DNA of 64,000 nucleotides. Origin: Burkholderiaceae bacterium. Lineage in GTDB: Bacteria > Pseudomonadota > Gammaproteobacteria > Burkholderiales > Burkholderiaceae_E. Positions 9,965 to 19,862 of the stretch are shown here, piece by piece (the first letter of the stretch is position 1; each line of letters starts with the position of its first letter). The notes beneath the pieces are model-generated. The model made no database searches, was not told the origin of the DNA, and was given only the letters and a program-made list of their open reading frames with translations. The translations under genes and the position numbers were made by a program. Location of the stretch: NCBI GenBank assembly GCA_021463505.1, contig JAJTYR010000001.1, positions 112,653-176,652 of the forward strand, written 5' to 3'.

Positions 9965-10922
9965 AGCCCGATATACGCTGGTGGGCGCGGTCGTGCTGGC
10001 CCTCGTCGCGGCGGCCAGCATCGCCTACGTCTGGCTTGCGCACGGCGGGGGGGCGGCGGGTTACCGCTACTATGCGATCCACTTCGAGCAGCAGTCGCTC
10101 GACGGCCTGCAGCTCGGCAGCGACGTCAACATGCGCGGCGTGAAGGTCGGCCGCGTGCAGGAGTACTCGATCTCGCGCGACAACATCAATCGCGTCGGCG
10201 TTGTCGTGCGGGTCGATCGCGAGACGCCGGTCAGCCGCAACACCACGGCGGTGATCGCGCGCAACCTGGTCACCGGTCTGGCGCGCATCGACCTGGTCAC
10301 GCCAGGCACGCCGGGTCCCGAACTGGACGAAGTGCTGCCGGGCGAGCGCTATCCGGTGATTCCCGAAGGCACCTCCGACCTCCAGCAGATCGCCGGCGCG
10401 TTGAGCCGGCTCGCGGTGACCGGCGAAGGGGCGCTGGCGAACGTCGAGCAGCTGCTGAACGCGCAAAATCGCAAGACGCTGGCCGATGCGGTCACGGCGG
10501 TACGTGATCTGGCCAGGGGGCTCGATCAGCGGTTGCAGCGACTCGACGTCGCCGCCGACAGCATCCGCGAGACGGCGCTCGCCATGCAGCGTTCCAGCCA
10601 TGACGTCGCCGTGTCGATCGGACAGGTGGCGGGTGACGGGGGCGCGCTGCTGCGCGAACTGCAGCCGCTGGGCCGGCTGGCACACACGACGCTCGGCGAC
10701 CTGTCCGCGGCTGCGAAGGCACTCGAACGCGATTCGGCGGCGATCGCGCGGAAACTCGACGCCAGCGTTGATGCCGGCACGCTCGAATTGCGCGTCACCG
10801 CGCGCGAACTGCGCCACGGCGCCGAGCAATTGTCGCGCGCGGCCGAGCGGCTCGGCGATCCGCGCACCGCGCTGCTCGGGCCTTCGCCGGCGCAGCTCGG
10901 ACCCGGGGAGAAGTTGCCGTGA
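9954..10922 (+). CDS. MlaD/MCE domain protein
   Basis: N-terminal TM helix followed by MCE domain (GLQLGSDVNMRGVKVGRV). Confidence 0.88.
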   Translation: MEPEARYTLVGAVVLALVAAASIAYVWLAHGGGAAGYRYYAIHFEQQSLDGLQLGSDVNMRGVKVGRVQEYSISRDNINRVGVVVRVDRETPVSRNTTAVIARNLVTGLARIDLVTPGTPGPELDEVLPGERYPVIPEGTSDLQQIAGALSRLAVTGEGALANVEQLLNAQNRKTLADAVTAVRDLARGLDQRLQRLDVAADSIRETALAMQRSSHDVAVSIGQVAGDGGALLRELQPLGRLAHTTLGDLSAAAKALERDSAAIARKLDASVDAGTLELRVTARELRHGAEQLSRAAERLGDPRTALLGPSPAQLGPGEKLP

Positions 10923-11575
10923 GGGCGGCATTGCGCAGGCGGCTGCTCGGCATGTTCGCAGCGACGCCGATCGCGTCGGGCCTGTCCGGCTGCATCGGCC
11001 CGGGCCAGGCGCCCGCGCATCTGCGCTACGAGCTCGATGATCCGGCGCCCCAGGCGCCGCCCGCGGGCGTGGAAGGCGCGCATGCCGCTGCTGCTGCGCG
11101 CGCACACACGCTGCTCGTCGAGGGCATCGCAGCCTATGCGTTTCTCGACAGCACCGCGATCGCCTACAGTCGCTCGCCCGGCGCACGCGCCAGCTACCAG
11201 TTCGCGAGCTGGACCGAGCGGCCGGCGGTGCGCATCGCGCGTCTGCTCGAACGGCGACTCGCCGCGACCGACGTCTTCGCCGACGTCGCTTCCGCGACCG
11301 CGCCGGTGCGCGGCGACTGGCTGCTCGAACTGCGACTCGAGCAGTTCTATCACGATGACCAGGCGCCGCCGGGCAGAGTGCGCATCGAACTGGTTGCCGG
11401 ACTCGTCGACCGCGCAGCGCGCCGCACGATCGCGCGGCGGCGTTTCGCCCAGGGCGAGCCGCTGGCGGACGAATCCGCCGCGCAGGCGGTCGCGGCGTTC
11501 GGGCGTGCGCTGTCGCGGCTGCTCGACGAAATCCAGCGCTGGGTGCTGCGGGAGGCCGATCGACCCGGGGTCTGA
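10919..11575 (+). CDS. ABC-type transport auxiliary lipoprotein (PqiC/YmbA-like)
   Basis: LSGC lipobox, LRYELDDPAPQ, end of MCE operon, 4-bp overlap with mlaD-like gene. Confidence 0.75.
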   Translation: MRAALRRRLLGMFAATPIASGLSGCIGPGQAPAHLRYELDDPAPQAPPAGVEGAHAAAAARAHTLLVEGIAAYAFLDSTAIAYSRSPGARASYQFASWTERPAVRIARLLERRLAATDVFADVASATAPVRGDWLLELRLEQFYHDDQAPPGRVRIELVAGLVDRAARRTIARRRFAQGEPLADESAAQAVAAFGRALSRLLDEIQRWVLREADRPGV

Positions 11576-11714
11576 CCCGTCCGTCCGGCGCGAATCGCCG
11601 CCGGTCGGCCGCACGGGGAAATCCGTCACGCTGTTTTGAGATCGTTCGCGCAACGAGGGGAAGGCGCCGCGGCCGTCGCGATCCGCGCCCCGGCTCTGGC
11701 GATGCGGGGATCTC

Positions 11715-13427
11715 ATGAGACCGTTGTTCAGGCGCGTACTGGTTGGCGCGCAGATCGCGGCCTTGTCGTGGGTGCTGGCGGCGTGCGGCGCCGGCGATGG
11801 ATCCAGCGGACCACCGACACTTCCGAAGGAGCAGCAACCCCTTCAGAAGGACGTGGTGCGTTTCCTGTCGCAGGCGGGCTTTGGCGGCTCGGGTGCCGAG
11901 ATCGAGCGCACGCAGCGGATCGGATTCCCGGCCTGGATCGACGAGCAGTTCGCGCACCGGCAGTTCCGTCACCAGGTCTACTTCGATGAACAGGTCGAGG
12001 CCGCCGCTGCCGTGGGCCAGTCGACGAACCAGCAGAACCTTGTCTACGAGAGCTTCTGGCGCACCGCGGTGGCCGGCGAGGGCCCGTTGCGCCACCGGAT
12101 CGCGTTCGCACTGTCGCAGATCTTCGTCGTGTCGCTCGCCGACGGCACGGTCAGTCAGTATCCGCGCGGCGTCGCGAGCTACCTCGACATGCTGGGGCGC
12201 AACGCGTTCGGCAACTTCCGCACGCTGCTGCAGGACGTGACGCTGCACCCGATGATGGGGCTGTATCTGTCGCACCTGCGCAACCAGAAGGAAGACCCGT
12301 CGCGCGGTCGGGTGCCCGACGAGAACTATGCGCGCGAGGTGATGCAGCTGTTCACGATCGGCCTGCACGAACTCGCGCCCGACGGAACGGTGCGGCTCGA
12401 CAGCCGCAACGAACCGATCGAGACCTACTCCAACGAGGATGTGACCGGCCTGGCGCGGGTCTTCACCGGCTGGAGCTGGGCGGGTCCGGACAAGTCCGAT
12501 TCGCGCTTCTTCGGCGGTAGCGCTTTCCCCGACCGGGACGTGCAGCCGATGCAGGCGTACCCCAAGTACCACTCGACGTCCGAGAAGCGCTTCCTCGGCA
12601 CGACGGTTGCGGCGCAGGCGACGGCCGACCCCGAAGCGAGCCTGCGCGTGGCACTCGACCGCCTGTTCGCGCATCCGAACGTCGGTCCGTTCATCGGCAG
12701 GCAGCTGATCCAGCGACTGGTGACCAGCAATCCGTCACCCGCCTACGTCGCACGGGTGACGTCGGCGTTCAACGACAACGGCTCGGGGGTGCGCGGCGAC
12801 ATGAAGGCAGTCATTCGCGCCGTGCTGCTCGACCCCGAGGCCCGCAGTCCGCTTCCCGGTGCGCCCGACTACGGCAAGCTGCGCGAGCCGGTGCTGCGCA
12901 TCGCGCACTGGCTGCGGGCATTCGGCGCGCGCTCGGCGTCGGGCCGCTACCTGATCGGCAACACCGACAACCCGAATACCAGTCTGGGCCAGACGGCAAT
13001 GCGCTCGCCGTCGGTGTTCAACTTCTTCCGGCCTGGCTACGTGCCGCCGAACAGCGACATCGCAACGGCCGGCCTGGTCGCGCCCGAGATGCAGATCACG
13101 CACGAATCGTCGGTCGCCGGCTACCTGAACACGCTGCGCAGCGCGATCTCGGGCGGCTTTGGCAGCGGCAGCCCGCGCGACCTGCAGCCGGACTACGGCG
13201 AAGTGATCGGACTGGCCGACCGTCCCGACGCGTTGGCCGACCGGATCGGCGCGCTGCTGATCGCCGGCGACATGTCGCCCGATCTGCGCGCGCAGCTGAT
13301 CGATGCCGTCGGATCGGTTGCCGTGTCGTCGACCAACGCGCAGTCGGCCGCCACGGCAAGATTGAACCGGGTGAAGCTGGCGATCTTCCTGGTCATGGCG
13401 TCGCCCGACTATCTCGTCCAGAAGTGA
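11715..13427 (+). CDS. DUF1800 family protein
   Basis: RFLSQAGFGGSGAEIE..., HPMMGLYLSHLRNQKED, DENYAREVMQLFTIGLHEL, FRPGYVPPNS. Confidence 0.85.
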   Translation: MRPLFRRVLVGAQIAALSWVLAACGAGDGSSGPPTLPKEQQPLQKDVVRFLSQAGFGGSGAEIERTQRIGFPAWIDEQFAHRQFRHQVYFDEQVEAAAAVGQSTNQQNLVYESFWRTAVAGEGPLRHRIAFALSQIFVVSLADGTVSQYPRGVASYLDMLGRNAFGNFRTLLQDVTLHPMMGLYLSHLRNQKEDPSRGRVPDENYAREVMQLFTIGLHELAPDGTVRLDSRNEPIETYSNEDVTGLARVFTGWSWAGPDKSDSRFFGGSAFPDRDVQPMQAYPKYHSTSEKRFLGTTVAAQATADPEASLRVALDRLFAHPNVGPFIGRQLIQRLVTSNPSPAYVARVTSAFNDNGSGVRGDMKAVIRAVLLDPEARSPLPGAPDYGKLREPVLRIAHWLRAFGARSASGRYLIGNTDNPNTSLGQTAMRSPSVFNFFRPGYVPPNSDIATAGLVAPEMQITHESSVAGYLNTLRSAISGGFGSGSPRDLQPDYGEVIGLADRPDALADRIGALLIAGDMSPDLRAQLIDAVGSVAVSSTNAQSAATARLNRVKLAIFLVMASPDYLVQK

Positions 13428-13438
13428 GGGGGCCGGAC

Positions 13439-14854
13439 ATGCAACGGATCGATGCATCGAGACGCGAGTTCCTGCGTACTTCGTCCCTGCTGTCGGTGCT
13501 CGGCCCGGCCGGTATGCCGTTCGCGCTGAACCTCGCGACCATCGGTGCGGCCGCGGCGCAAACCGCCGACGACTACCGTGCGCTGGTGTGCGTGTTCTTC
13601 TTCGGCGGCAACGATCACCACAACACGGTGATCGCCACCGACACGGCCTCGTGGAGCGAGTACCTGCGGCTGCGCGCAGCGCCGCCCGACCCGATCGCGC
13701 TCGCGGCGCCCGGCGCCGCCGGCGGCGTGCTGCCGGTCGAACCAGTGTCACCGCAGTCGGGGCGATCGTTCGCATTGCACCCGAACCTCGGACCGCTGAA
13801 GTCGCTGTTCGATGCCGGGCGGGTAGCGATCGTTGCCAACGTCGGGCCGCTGATCGCGCCGATGAGCAAGGCGCAGTACAACACCAACAGCGTATTGCGC
13901 CCGCCCAAGCTGTTCTCGCACAACGACCAGCAGTCGACCTGGCAGGCCTACGCGCCCGAGGGTTCGCGCTACGGCTGGGGCGGCCGCATGGGCGATCTGC
14001 TTGCCAGCCGCAATGCCGCGTCCACTTTCACCTGCATGTCGTTGTCGGGCAACGCGGTCTGGCTGGCCGGTCAGACAACACTTCAGTACCAGGTCGGGCC
14101 CAACGGCGCGATCCCGATCGCCGGACTGAGCGGTTCGCAGTTCGGCTCTCCGGTCGCTGCCAGCGTGCTGCGCTCCATCGTGACGGCCGATCGTCCCCAT
14201 CTGCTCGAACGCGAGATCAACCGCGTGAGCGCACGCTCGATCGACGCGCAGGCCGCTCTGAATGCCGCGATGCTGGCGGACAGTGCCGTGGCACCGGTGC
14301 CGTTGGTGCCCGGGACGACGCAGCGCAATGCGCTTGCAGCGCAACTGCAGACGGTGGCGCGCGTGATCGGTGGGCGCGGGGCGCTCGGCGCACGCCGGCA
14401 GGTGTTCTTCGTGGGCCTCGGTGGCTTCGACACTCACGACCGGCAGCGCGTGAATCACGGCAACCTGATGGCGCAAGTGGGGCAGGCGCTCGAGTACTTC
14501 GATGCGCTGCTGGCGAGTGCGGCGGTCAATGCGCTGAACGAGGTGACCCTGTTCACCGCGTCGGACTTCGGGCGCACGCTGACCAGCAACGGCGACGGCA
14601 CCGACCACGGCTGGGGCGCGCACCACTTCGTCAGCGGCGGCGCGGTACGCGGCAAGGACATCTACGGGCGCTTCCCGGTCGTCGGCGTGAACACCGATGA
14701 CGACGTGGGCCAGGGCCGCCTGCTGCCCGCGGTATCGGTCGACCAGTATGCAGGCACGCTGGCTCGCTGGTTCGGCCTGAGCGGTGCACAGGTCGACGAG
14801 GTGTTCCCGAATCTGCGCAACTTTCCGGTGACCAACCTCGGTTTCATGACCTGA
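13439..14854 (+). CDS. DUF1501 family protein, Tat-type signal
   Basis: RREFLRTSS Tat-like motif; FFFGGNDHHNTV, GLGGFDTHDRQ, SDFGRTLTSNGDGTDHGWGAHH; ATG at 13439 (GTG at 13424 also possible). Confidence 0.87.
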   Translation: MQRIDASRREFLRTSSLLSVLGPAGMPFALNLATIGAAAAQTADDYRALVCVFFFGGNDHHNTVIATDTASWSEYLRLRAAPPDPIALAAPGAAGGVLPVEPVSPQSGRSFALHPNLGPLKSLFDAGRVAIVANVGPLIAPMSKAQYNTNSVLRPPKLFSHNDQQSTWQAYAPEGSRYGWGGRMGDLLASRNAASTFTCMSLSGNAVWLAGQTTLQYQVGPNGAIPIAGLSGSQFGSPVAASVLRSIVTADRPHLLEREINRVSARSIDAQAALNAAMLADSAVAPVPLVPGTTQRNALAAQLQTVARVIGGRGALGARRQVFFVGLGGFDTHDRQRVNHGNLMAQVGQALEYFDALLASAAVNALNEVTLFTASDFGRTLTSNGDGTDHGWGAHHFVSGGAVRGKDIYGRFPVVGVNTDDDVGQGRLLPAVSVDQYAGTLARWFGLSGAQVDEVFPNLRNFPVTNLGFMT

Positions 14855-14886
14855 GGCGCGCGCCGCGCGCGCCCGCGCGGCGCCGT

Positions 14887-15231
14887 TCAGCGCCCGCGCA
14901 CGAGCAGCGCGCTCACCGCCCAGCTGATCAGGCTGTAGACGATCGCCGCGAGCACCGCCCAGCCGAAGCTGCGCACCTCGAAACCCTCGAGGAAGCGTGC
15001 CGCGAGCCAGAACGTGAATCCGTTGATCACGAACGTGAACAGCCCGAGGGAGAGCAGGTTCACCGGCAGTGTGAGCACCAGCAATACCGGGCGGATCACC
15101 GCATTGAGCAGCCCGAGCACCAGTGCTGCGACCAGCGCGGTGCCGAAGCCGGCCACCGTCACGGCCGGCATGAGCCAGGCGAGCAGCAGCAGGCTCGCCG
15201 CGTTGATCACCCAGCCGACGATCAGCCACAT
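14887..15231 (-). CDS. Phage holin family (YvlD/DUF360-like) 4-TM protein
   Basis: 114 aa hydrophobic protein; LGLLNAVIRPVLLVLTLPVNLLSLGLFTFVINGFTFWL. Confidence 0.85.
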   Translation of the reverse strand: MWLIVGWVINAASLLLLAWLMPAVTVAGFGTALVAALVLGLLNAVIRPVLLVLTLPVNLLSLGLFTFVINGFTFWLAARFLEGFEVRSFGWAVLAAIVYSLISWAVSALLVRGR

Positions 15232-15259
15232 GGCGTGCCCCCTGCCGGTTGCATCCCGC

Positions 15260-15691
15260 TCACTTCACCAGCAGCACCGGAACCCTGGAGATCTCGGCCA
15301 CGCGCCGGGCGACCGAGCCGATCAGCAGGTCTTTCACCGCGCTGCGCCCTTTCGAGCCGAGCACCAGCAGGTCGAACTTGCCGCGCTCGGCCGCCGCGGC
15401 GATCTCGGTGGCCACGTGCCCCGTGCGCAGGATCATGTCGTGCGCGATGCCGGTCTTGTCGAGGAACCTGCGCGCCTCGGCGAGATCCTGTTCGCCGAGC
15501 TCGCGAAGATAATCGTTGACGGCCTCCTTGCCGACGAAGCGGCGCGCATGTCTGAGCGCGACGTCGTCGTGCACGCTGATCAGCGTGATCGAGCCGCCAT
15601 CGACCATGTGCCCGAGCATCTGGGCGGCGTACTTCACTGCACTGAGCGCGTTCTTCGATCCGTCGGTGGCCACGAGCATCTTCATTGTCAT
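15260..15691 (-). CDS. Universal stress protein UspA family
   Basis: MLVATDGSKNALSAVKYAAQM...DLLVLGSKGRSAVKDLLIGSVARRV. Confidence 0.93.
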   Translation of the reverse strand: MTMKMLVATDGSKNALSAVKYAAQMLGHMVDGGSITLISVHDDVALRHARRFVGKEAVNDYLRELGEQDLAEARRFLDKTGIAHDMILRTGHVATEIAAAAERGKFDLLVLGSKGRSAVKDLLIGSVARRVAEISRVPVLLVK

Positions 15692-15809
15692 TCGGGTTCT
15701 CCTGTTTCGGCAGCGCGCAGGCCGCCGCAGGCACCGCTGGCGCTGGCGATCGCAACGATGGGCCGGCCGGAAGTCACGGCGCCATTCTACCGGCGCCGCC
15801 GAGACCGCT

Positions 15810-16130
15810 TCAGGCCTGAGCGGCCTGCGGGATCAGCTTCTGCAGTTCCCCCGACTGGTACATCTCGGACATGATGTCGGAGCCGCCGACGAATTCGCCG
15901 CCGATGTAGAGCTGCGGAATGGTCGGCCAGTTCGCGTGTTCCTTGACCGCCTGGCGGACTTCGTCGTCCTCGAGCACGTTGACCGTGACGAGGTTCCTGA
16001 CGCCACAGGACTTCAGGATCTGGATCGCGCGGCCGGAGAAACCGCACTGGGGGAACTCCGCCGTGCCCTTCATGAACAGCACGATGGGGTTTTCGGTAAC
16101 GGTCTTCCGGATGAATGCCTTTGCGTCCAT
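15810..16130 (-). CDS. grxD: Monothiol glutaredoxin, Grx4 family
   Basis: MKGTAEFPQCGFSGRAIQIL (CGFS), WPTIPQLYIGGEFVGGSDI. Confidence 0.95.
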   Translation of the reverse strand: MDAKAFIRKTVTENPIVLFMKGTAEFPQCGFSGRAIQILKSCGVRNLVTVNVLEDDEVRQAVKEHANWPTIPQLYIGGEFVGGSDIMSEMYQSGELQKLIPQAAQA

Positions 16131-16215
16131 TGAATGCCTCGGGGGGGAACGGCTGCGCCGCGATGCGGCGGAACGTCGATTCTAGGAACGAGCCGGACCC
16201 AGCGTCAAACCGGGG

Positions 16216-17103
16216 CTATTCGGGACGGCGCCCGAGGGTCACGCGCGGCAGGCCGGCCGCATCGGCGAGCGTCAGGATCGCCGCGAAGCCGGCGTCGGCC
16301 AGCAGCGTGCAGACGGCCGCGCCCTGGTCGTGACCGTGCTCGAGCAACAGCCACCCGCCGGGCTGCAACCGCGCGCCGGCGCCCGCCACGATCTCGCGCA
16401 GTGCCGCCAGCCCGTCGGCGTCGGCGGCGAGCGCCTGCGGCGGCTCGAAGCGCAGGTCGCCCTGTGCGAGGTGCGGGTCGCCGGTCGGCACGTACGGCGG
16501 GTTCGACACGACGGCATCGAAGCGCTCGTGCGTCTCGGGTGCCTGCCACCAGTGCCCGGCGCGCAGCCTCATGCGACCGCTCTCCAGAGCGTCGCCGGCC
16601 AGTCGCCGCGCGTTGCGGCCCGCCATCGCCAGTGCCTGGGGGGCGGCGTCGGTGCCGAGCACGCGCAGGTCGGAGCGCTCGCAGGCCAGGCTGATCGCGA
16701 TCGTACCGCTGCCGGTGCCCAGGTCGAGCACGTGCGCATCGCGCGGTGCTCGCTCGAGGGTGGCCTGCACCAGCAGTTCGGTCTCGGGGCGCGGGATCAG
16801 CACTGCCGGCGACACCTCGAAGTCGCGGCCGAAGAACTCGCGCACGCCGGTCAGGTAGGCGATCGGTTCGCCGTGGCGGCGCCGTTGCGCCAGCCCGGTG
16901 AAGGCAGCCGCGGCGCGCGCGTCGGCGGGTTCGTCGCCGTGCGCGAGCAGCCACTCGCGCCGGCGACCACTGGCATGCGCGAGCAGCACCCTGGCTTCGA
17001 GCCGCGGCAGGCCGCTGGCGAGCACGAGCCGCTCCCAGGTCGGCACCGCCGCCTGCGCAGTCACAGCGGCTGCTCCCATGGCCGGTGCGCCGCCCGCAGT
17101 CAC
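16216..17103 (-). CDS. prmC: Peptide chain release factor N5-glutamine methyltransferase
   Basis: [24 protein letters not shown]; overlaps prfA stop. Confidence 0.93.
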   Translation of the reverse strand: MTAGGAPAMGAAAVTAQAAVPTWERLVLASGLPRLEARVLLAHASGRRREWLLAHGDEPADARAAAAFTGLAQRRRHGEPIAYLTGVREFFGRDFEVSPAVLIPRPETELLVQATLERAPRDAHVLDLGTGSGTIAISLACERSDLRVLGTDAAPQALAMAGRNARRLAGDALESGRMRLRAGHWWQAPETHERFDAVVSNPPYVPTGDPHLAQGDLRFEPPQALAADADGLAALREIVAGAGARLQPGGWLLLEHGHDQGAAVCTLLADAGFAAILTLADAAGLPRVTLGRRPE

Positions 17104-18185
17104 GCGGCGCCCTCGCCGAGTTCGGCGATCAGGCGTGCCTGGTGCTCGGTCGACAGCGCGGCGATCAGGTCGCCGAGGTCACCGTCCATCACCTGTTGCA
17201 GCTTGTACAGCGTCAGGTTGATGCGGTGGTCGGTGACGCGCCCCTGCGGGAAGTTGTAGGTGCGGATGCGCCCGGAGCGATCGCCCGAGCCGACCAGCGA
17301 CTTGCGCTGCGCGGCTTCGCGTGCCTGTGCTTCGCGCATCCGGCGATCCTTCAGCCGGGTGGCGAGCACCTGCATCGCGCGATCGCGGTTGCGGTGCTGC
17401 GAGCGGTCGTCCTGGCATTCGACCACGATGCCGGTGGGCAGGTGCGTGATGCGCACCGCCGACTCGGTCTTGTTCACATGCTGTCCGCCGGCGCCCGAGG
17501 CACGGAACACGTCGATGCGGATCTCTTCGGGGTCGATGTCGATTTCGCCGACTTCGTCGGCTTCGGCCATCACTGCCACGGTGCAGGCCGAGGTGTGGAT
17601 GCGACCCTGCGCCTCGGTCTCGGGCACGCGCTGCACGCGGTGCCCGCCGGACTCGAATTTCAGCTGCGACCAGGCGCCGTCGCCGTCGATGCGGACGATC
17701 ACCTCCTTGTAGCCGCCCAGCCCGGACTCGCTGGCCGAGACCATCTCGGTGTGCCAGCCGCGGCGCTCGGCGAAGCGCAGGTACATGCGCAGCAGCGCAC
17801 CGGCGAACAGCGCCGATTCGTCGCCGCCGGTGCCCGCGCGGATCTCGAGCAGCACGCTGCGCTCGTCGTTCGGGTCTTTCGGCAGCAGCAGCCGCTGCAG
17901 CAGTGCCTCCTGGCCGGCCGCGCGGGCGGCCGCAGCGCTTGCTTCCTCGTCGGCGAACTCGCGCAGCGCCGGCTCCGCGCGCATCTGCTCGGCGGTGCGC
18001 AAGTCGTCCGTGGCGCGCTTCCAGGCTTCGTAGCAATCGATGACCTGCATCAGTTCGGCGTGCTCGCGGCCGGCACGGCGAAATGCCTCCAGGTCGCGTG
18101 CGGCGTCTTCGCCGGACAGCAGCAGGTTGACTTCGGCCAGGCGGCGTTCGAGTTGCGCGAGTCTGGCCTGCATCGAGGCCTTCAT
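17100..18185 (-). CDS. prfA: Peptide chain release factor 1
   Basis: [14 protein letters not shown]...(GGQ) [21 protein letters not shown]. Confidence 0.96.
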   Translation of the reverse strand: MKASMQARLAQLERRLAEVNLLLSGEDAARDLEAFRRAGREHAELMQVIDCYEAWKRATDDLRTAEQMRAEPALREFADEEASAAAARAAGQEALLQRLLLPKDPNDERSVLLEIRAGTGGDESALFAGALLRMYLRFAERRGWHTEMVSASESGLGGYKEVIVRIDGDGAWSQLKFESGGHRVQRVPETEAQGRIHTSACTVAVMAEADEVGEIDIDPEEIRIDVFRASGAGGQHVNKTESAVRITHLPTGIVVECQDDRSQHRNRDRAMQVLATRLKDRRMREAQAREAAQRKSLVGSGDRSGRIRTYNFPQGRVTDHRINLTLYKLQQVMDGDLGDLIAALSTEHQARLIAELGEGAA

Positions 18186-18197
18186 GCCCGGGCCTGC

Positions 18198-19514
18198 CTA
18201 GGTGGAGGCCGTGTGCGCGTCGTCGCTCCGCCGGGCGTCGGGCGACGCTGGCGCGAAGCGGTCGGGAAGCAGCTGGTCGATGATCGGCAACAGGTGTGCG
18301 CGCTGTGCGTCCGGCCCGTGCAGCAGGGCGGTCGGTCCGTGCAGGAACTTCGCGGTGAGCGCGTGCGCCAGCTGCTCCATCACCTCTGCGGGGGCCTCGC
18401 CGCGGGCCAGCGCGCGACGCGCGCGCTCGAGCTCGGCGTGCCGGATCGCCTCGCCGCGCGCGTGCAGCGAGCGGATCGCGGGAACCGCCCGGCGCGTGGA
18501 CATCCACTGCATGAACGCATCGACGCGGGTCTCGATGATTGCCTCGGCCTGTGCCACCGCCGCGCGGCGATTCTCGTGGCCCGCGGCGACCTGCCGGCCG
18601 AGGTCGTCGACCGTATAGAGAAAGACGTCGTCGAGTCGGGCGACTTCGGCTTCGATGTCGCGGGGTACGGCCAGGTCGACCATGAACATCGGCCTGCGGC
18701 GACGTGCACGCGTTGCCCGCTCGACCATGCCCAGCCCGATGATCGGCAGCGAGCTCGCCGTACAGGACACGACGATGTCGAATTCGTCGAGCCGTTCGGG
18801 CAACTCGGCCAGCCGCAGGCTCGCCGCGCCCAGCCGCTGCGCGAGCCGGCTCGCGCGGTCGATCGTGCGGTTGGCCACGACCATCGACTTCGGGTGCTGG
18901 GCGGCAAAGTGCGTGGCGGCCAGCTCGATCATCTCGCCGGCGCCGACGAACAGCACGTGCGTCTCGCGCAGGTCTTCGAAGATGCGTCGGGCCAGCCGCA
19001 CCGCGGCGGCGGCCATCGACACCGATCGGGCGCCGATCTCGGTGGTGCTGCGCACTTCCTTGGCGACCGCAAACGAGCGCTGGAACAACTGGTGAAGGTG
19101 CGATCCGAGTGCGCCGGCCTCGTGTGCGGCCCGTGCGGCCTGCTTCATCTGGCCGAGGATCTGGGGCTCGCCGAGCACCATCGAATCGAGGCCGGCGGCG
19201 ACGCGGAACGCGTGGCGCACCGCGTCGCCGTTGGGCAACGCGTACAGGTGCGCGAGCAGCGCCGGCCCGACGGGCGAGTGCCGGGCGTCGAGCCAGCCGG
19301 AGATCGCCGTCTTCGCCTCCTGCGGCTCGTGTGTCGCGCAATAGATTTCGGTGCGGTTGCAGGTGGAGAGGATCGCCGACTCGGGTGCCACCGGATACAG
19401 GCGCTCGCGCAACTCGGCGAGCGCCGTCCGCAGCGCCTCGCCCGGAAACGACACGCGCTCGCGCAGCACGAGCGGCGCGGTCTGGTGGTTCAGGCCGAGC
19501 GTAAGCAATTCCAT
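18198..19514 (-). CDS. hemA: Glutamyl-tRNA reductase
   Basis: [19 protein letters not shown]...[12 protein letters not shown]; preferred internal ATG at 19514. Confidence 0.95.
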   Translation of the reverse strand: MELLTLGLNHQTAPLVLRERVSFPGEALRTALAELRERLYPVAPESAILSTCNRTEIYCATHEPQEAKTAISGWLDARHSPVGPALLAHLYALPNGDAVRHAFRVAAGLDSMVLGEPQILGQMKQAARAAHEAGALGSHLHQLFQRSFAVAKEVRSTTEIGARSVSMAAAAVRLARRIFEDLRETHVLFVGAGEMIELAATHFAAQHPKSMVVANRTIDRASRLAQRLGAASLRLAELPERLDEFDIVVSCTASSLPIIGLGMVERATRARRRRPMFMVDLAVPRDIEAEVARLDDVFLYTVDDLGRQVAAGHENRRAAVAQAEAIIETRVDAFMQWMSTRRAVPAIRSLHARGEAIRHAELERARRALARGEAPAEVMEQLAHALTAKFLHGPTALLHGPDAQRAHLLPIIDQLLPDRFAPASPDARRSDDAHTAST

Positions 19515-19862
19515 AAGAGCTTGAATATTATCGGATTCCGGTGCCGCTGGCTTGATCGGAATCACCCGAGGTCGGGTGCGTGCAAAGGCGCAGGCCGGAC
19601 GCCGCGGGCGCGCCGGGTGCTTGCCCCCGCTTCGCGGGGGTACCCTGCGATGCTCGCGGCACCGGCTGGCGCGGCGAAACTCGCTGCGCTCGCTCCCGCG
19701 AGCTCCGCTCGGACAATCGCCGCGAGAATGATGGACGATGCGCGCTGCGCGCGCCGCCGGTGCTGCTGCGCTTCTCGGCTGCGCACAAGGCGCGCCCGCG
19801 CCGCACTCGGCCCCCTGGCCCCCTTGCCCCGCCCCCCGGCTTGCCGCCGACTGCCGCGACGC

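Noticed and set aside
9774-12674. 966-aa minus-strand ORF over the MCE operon
   Set aside because: Antisense shadow of well-supported mla-like and DUF1800 genes.
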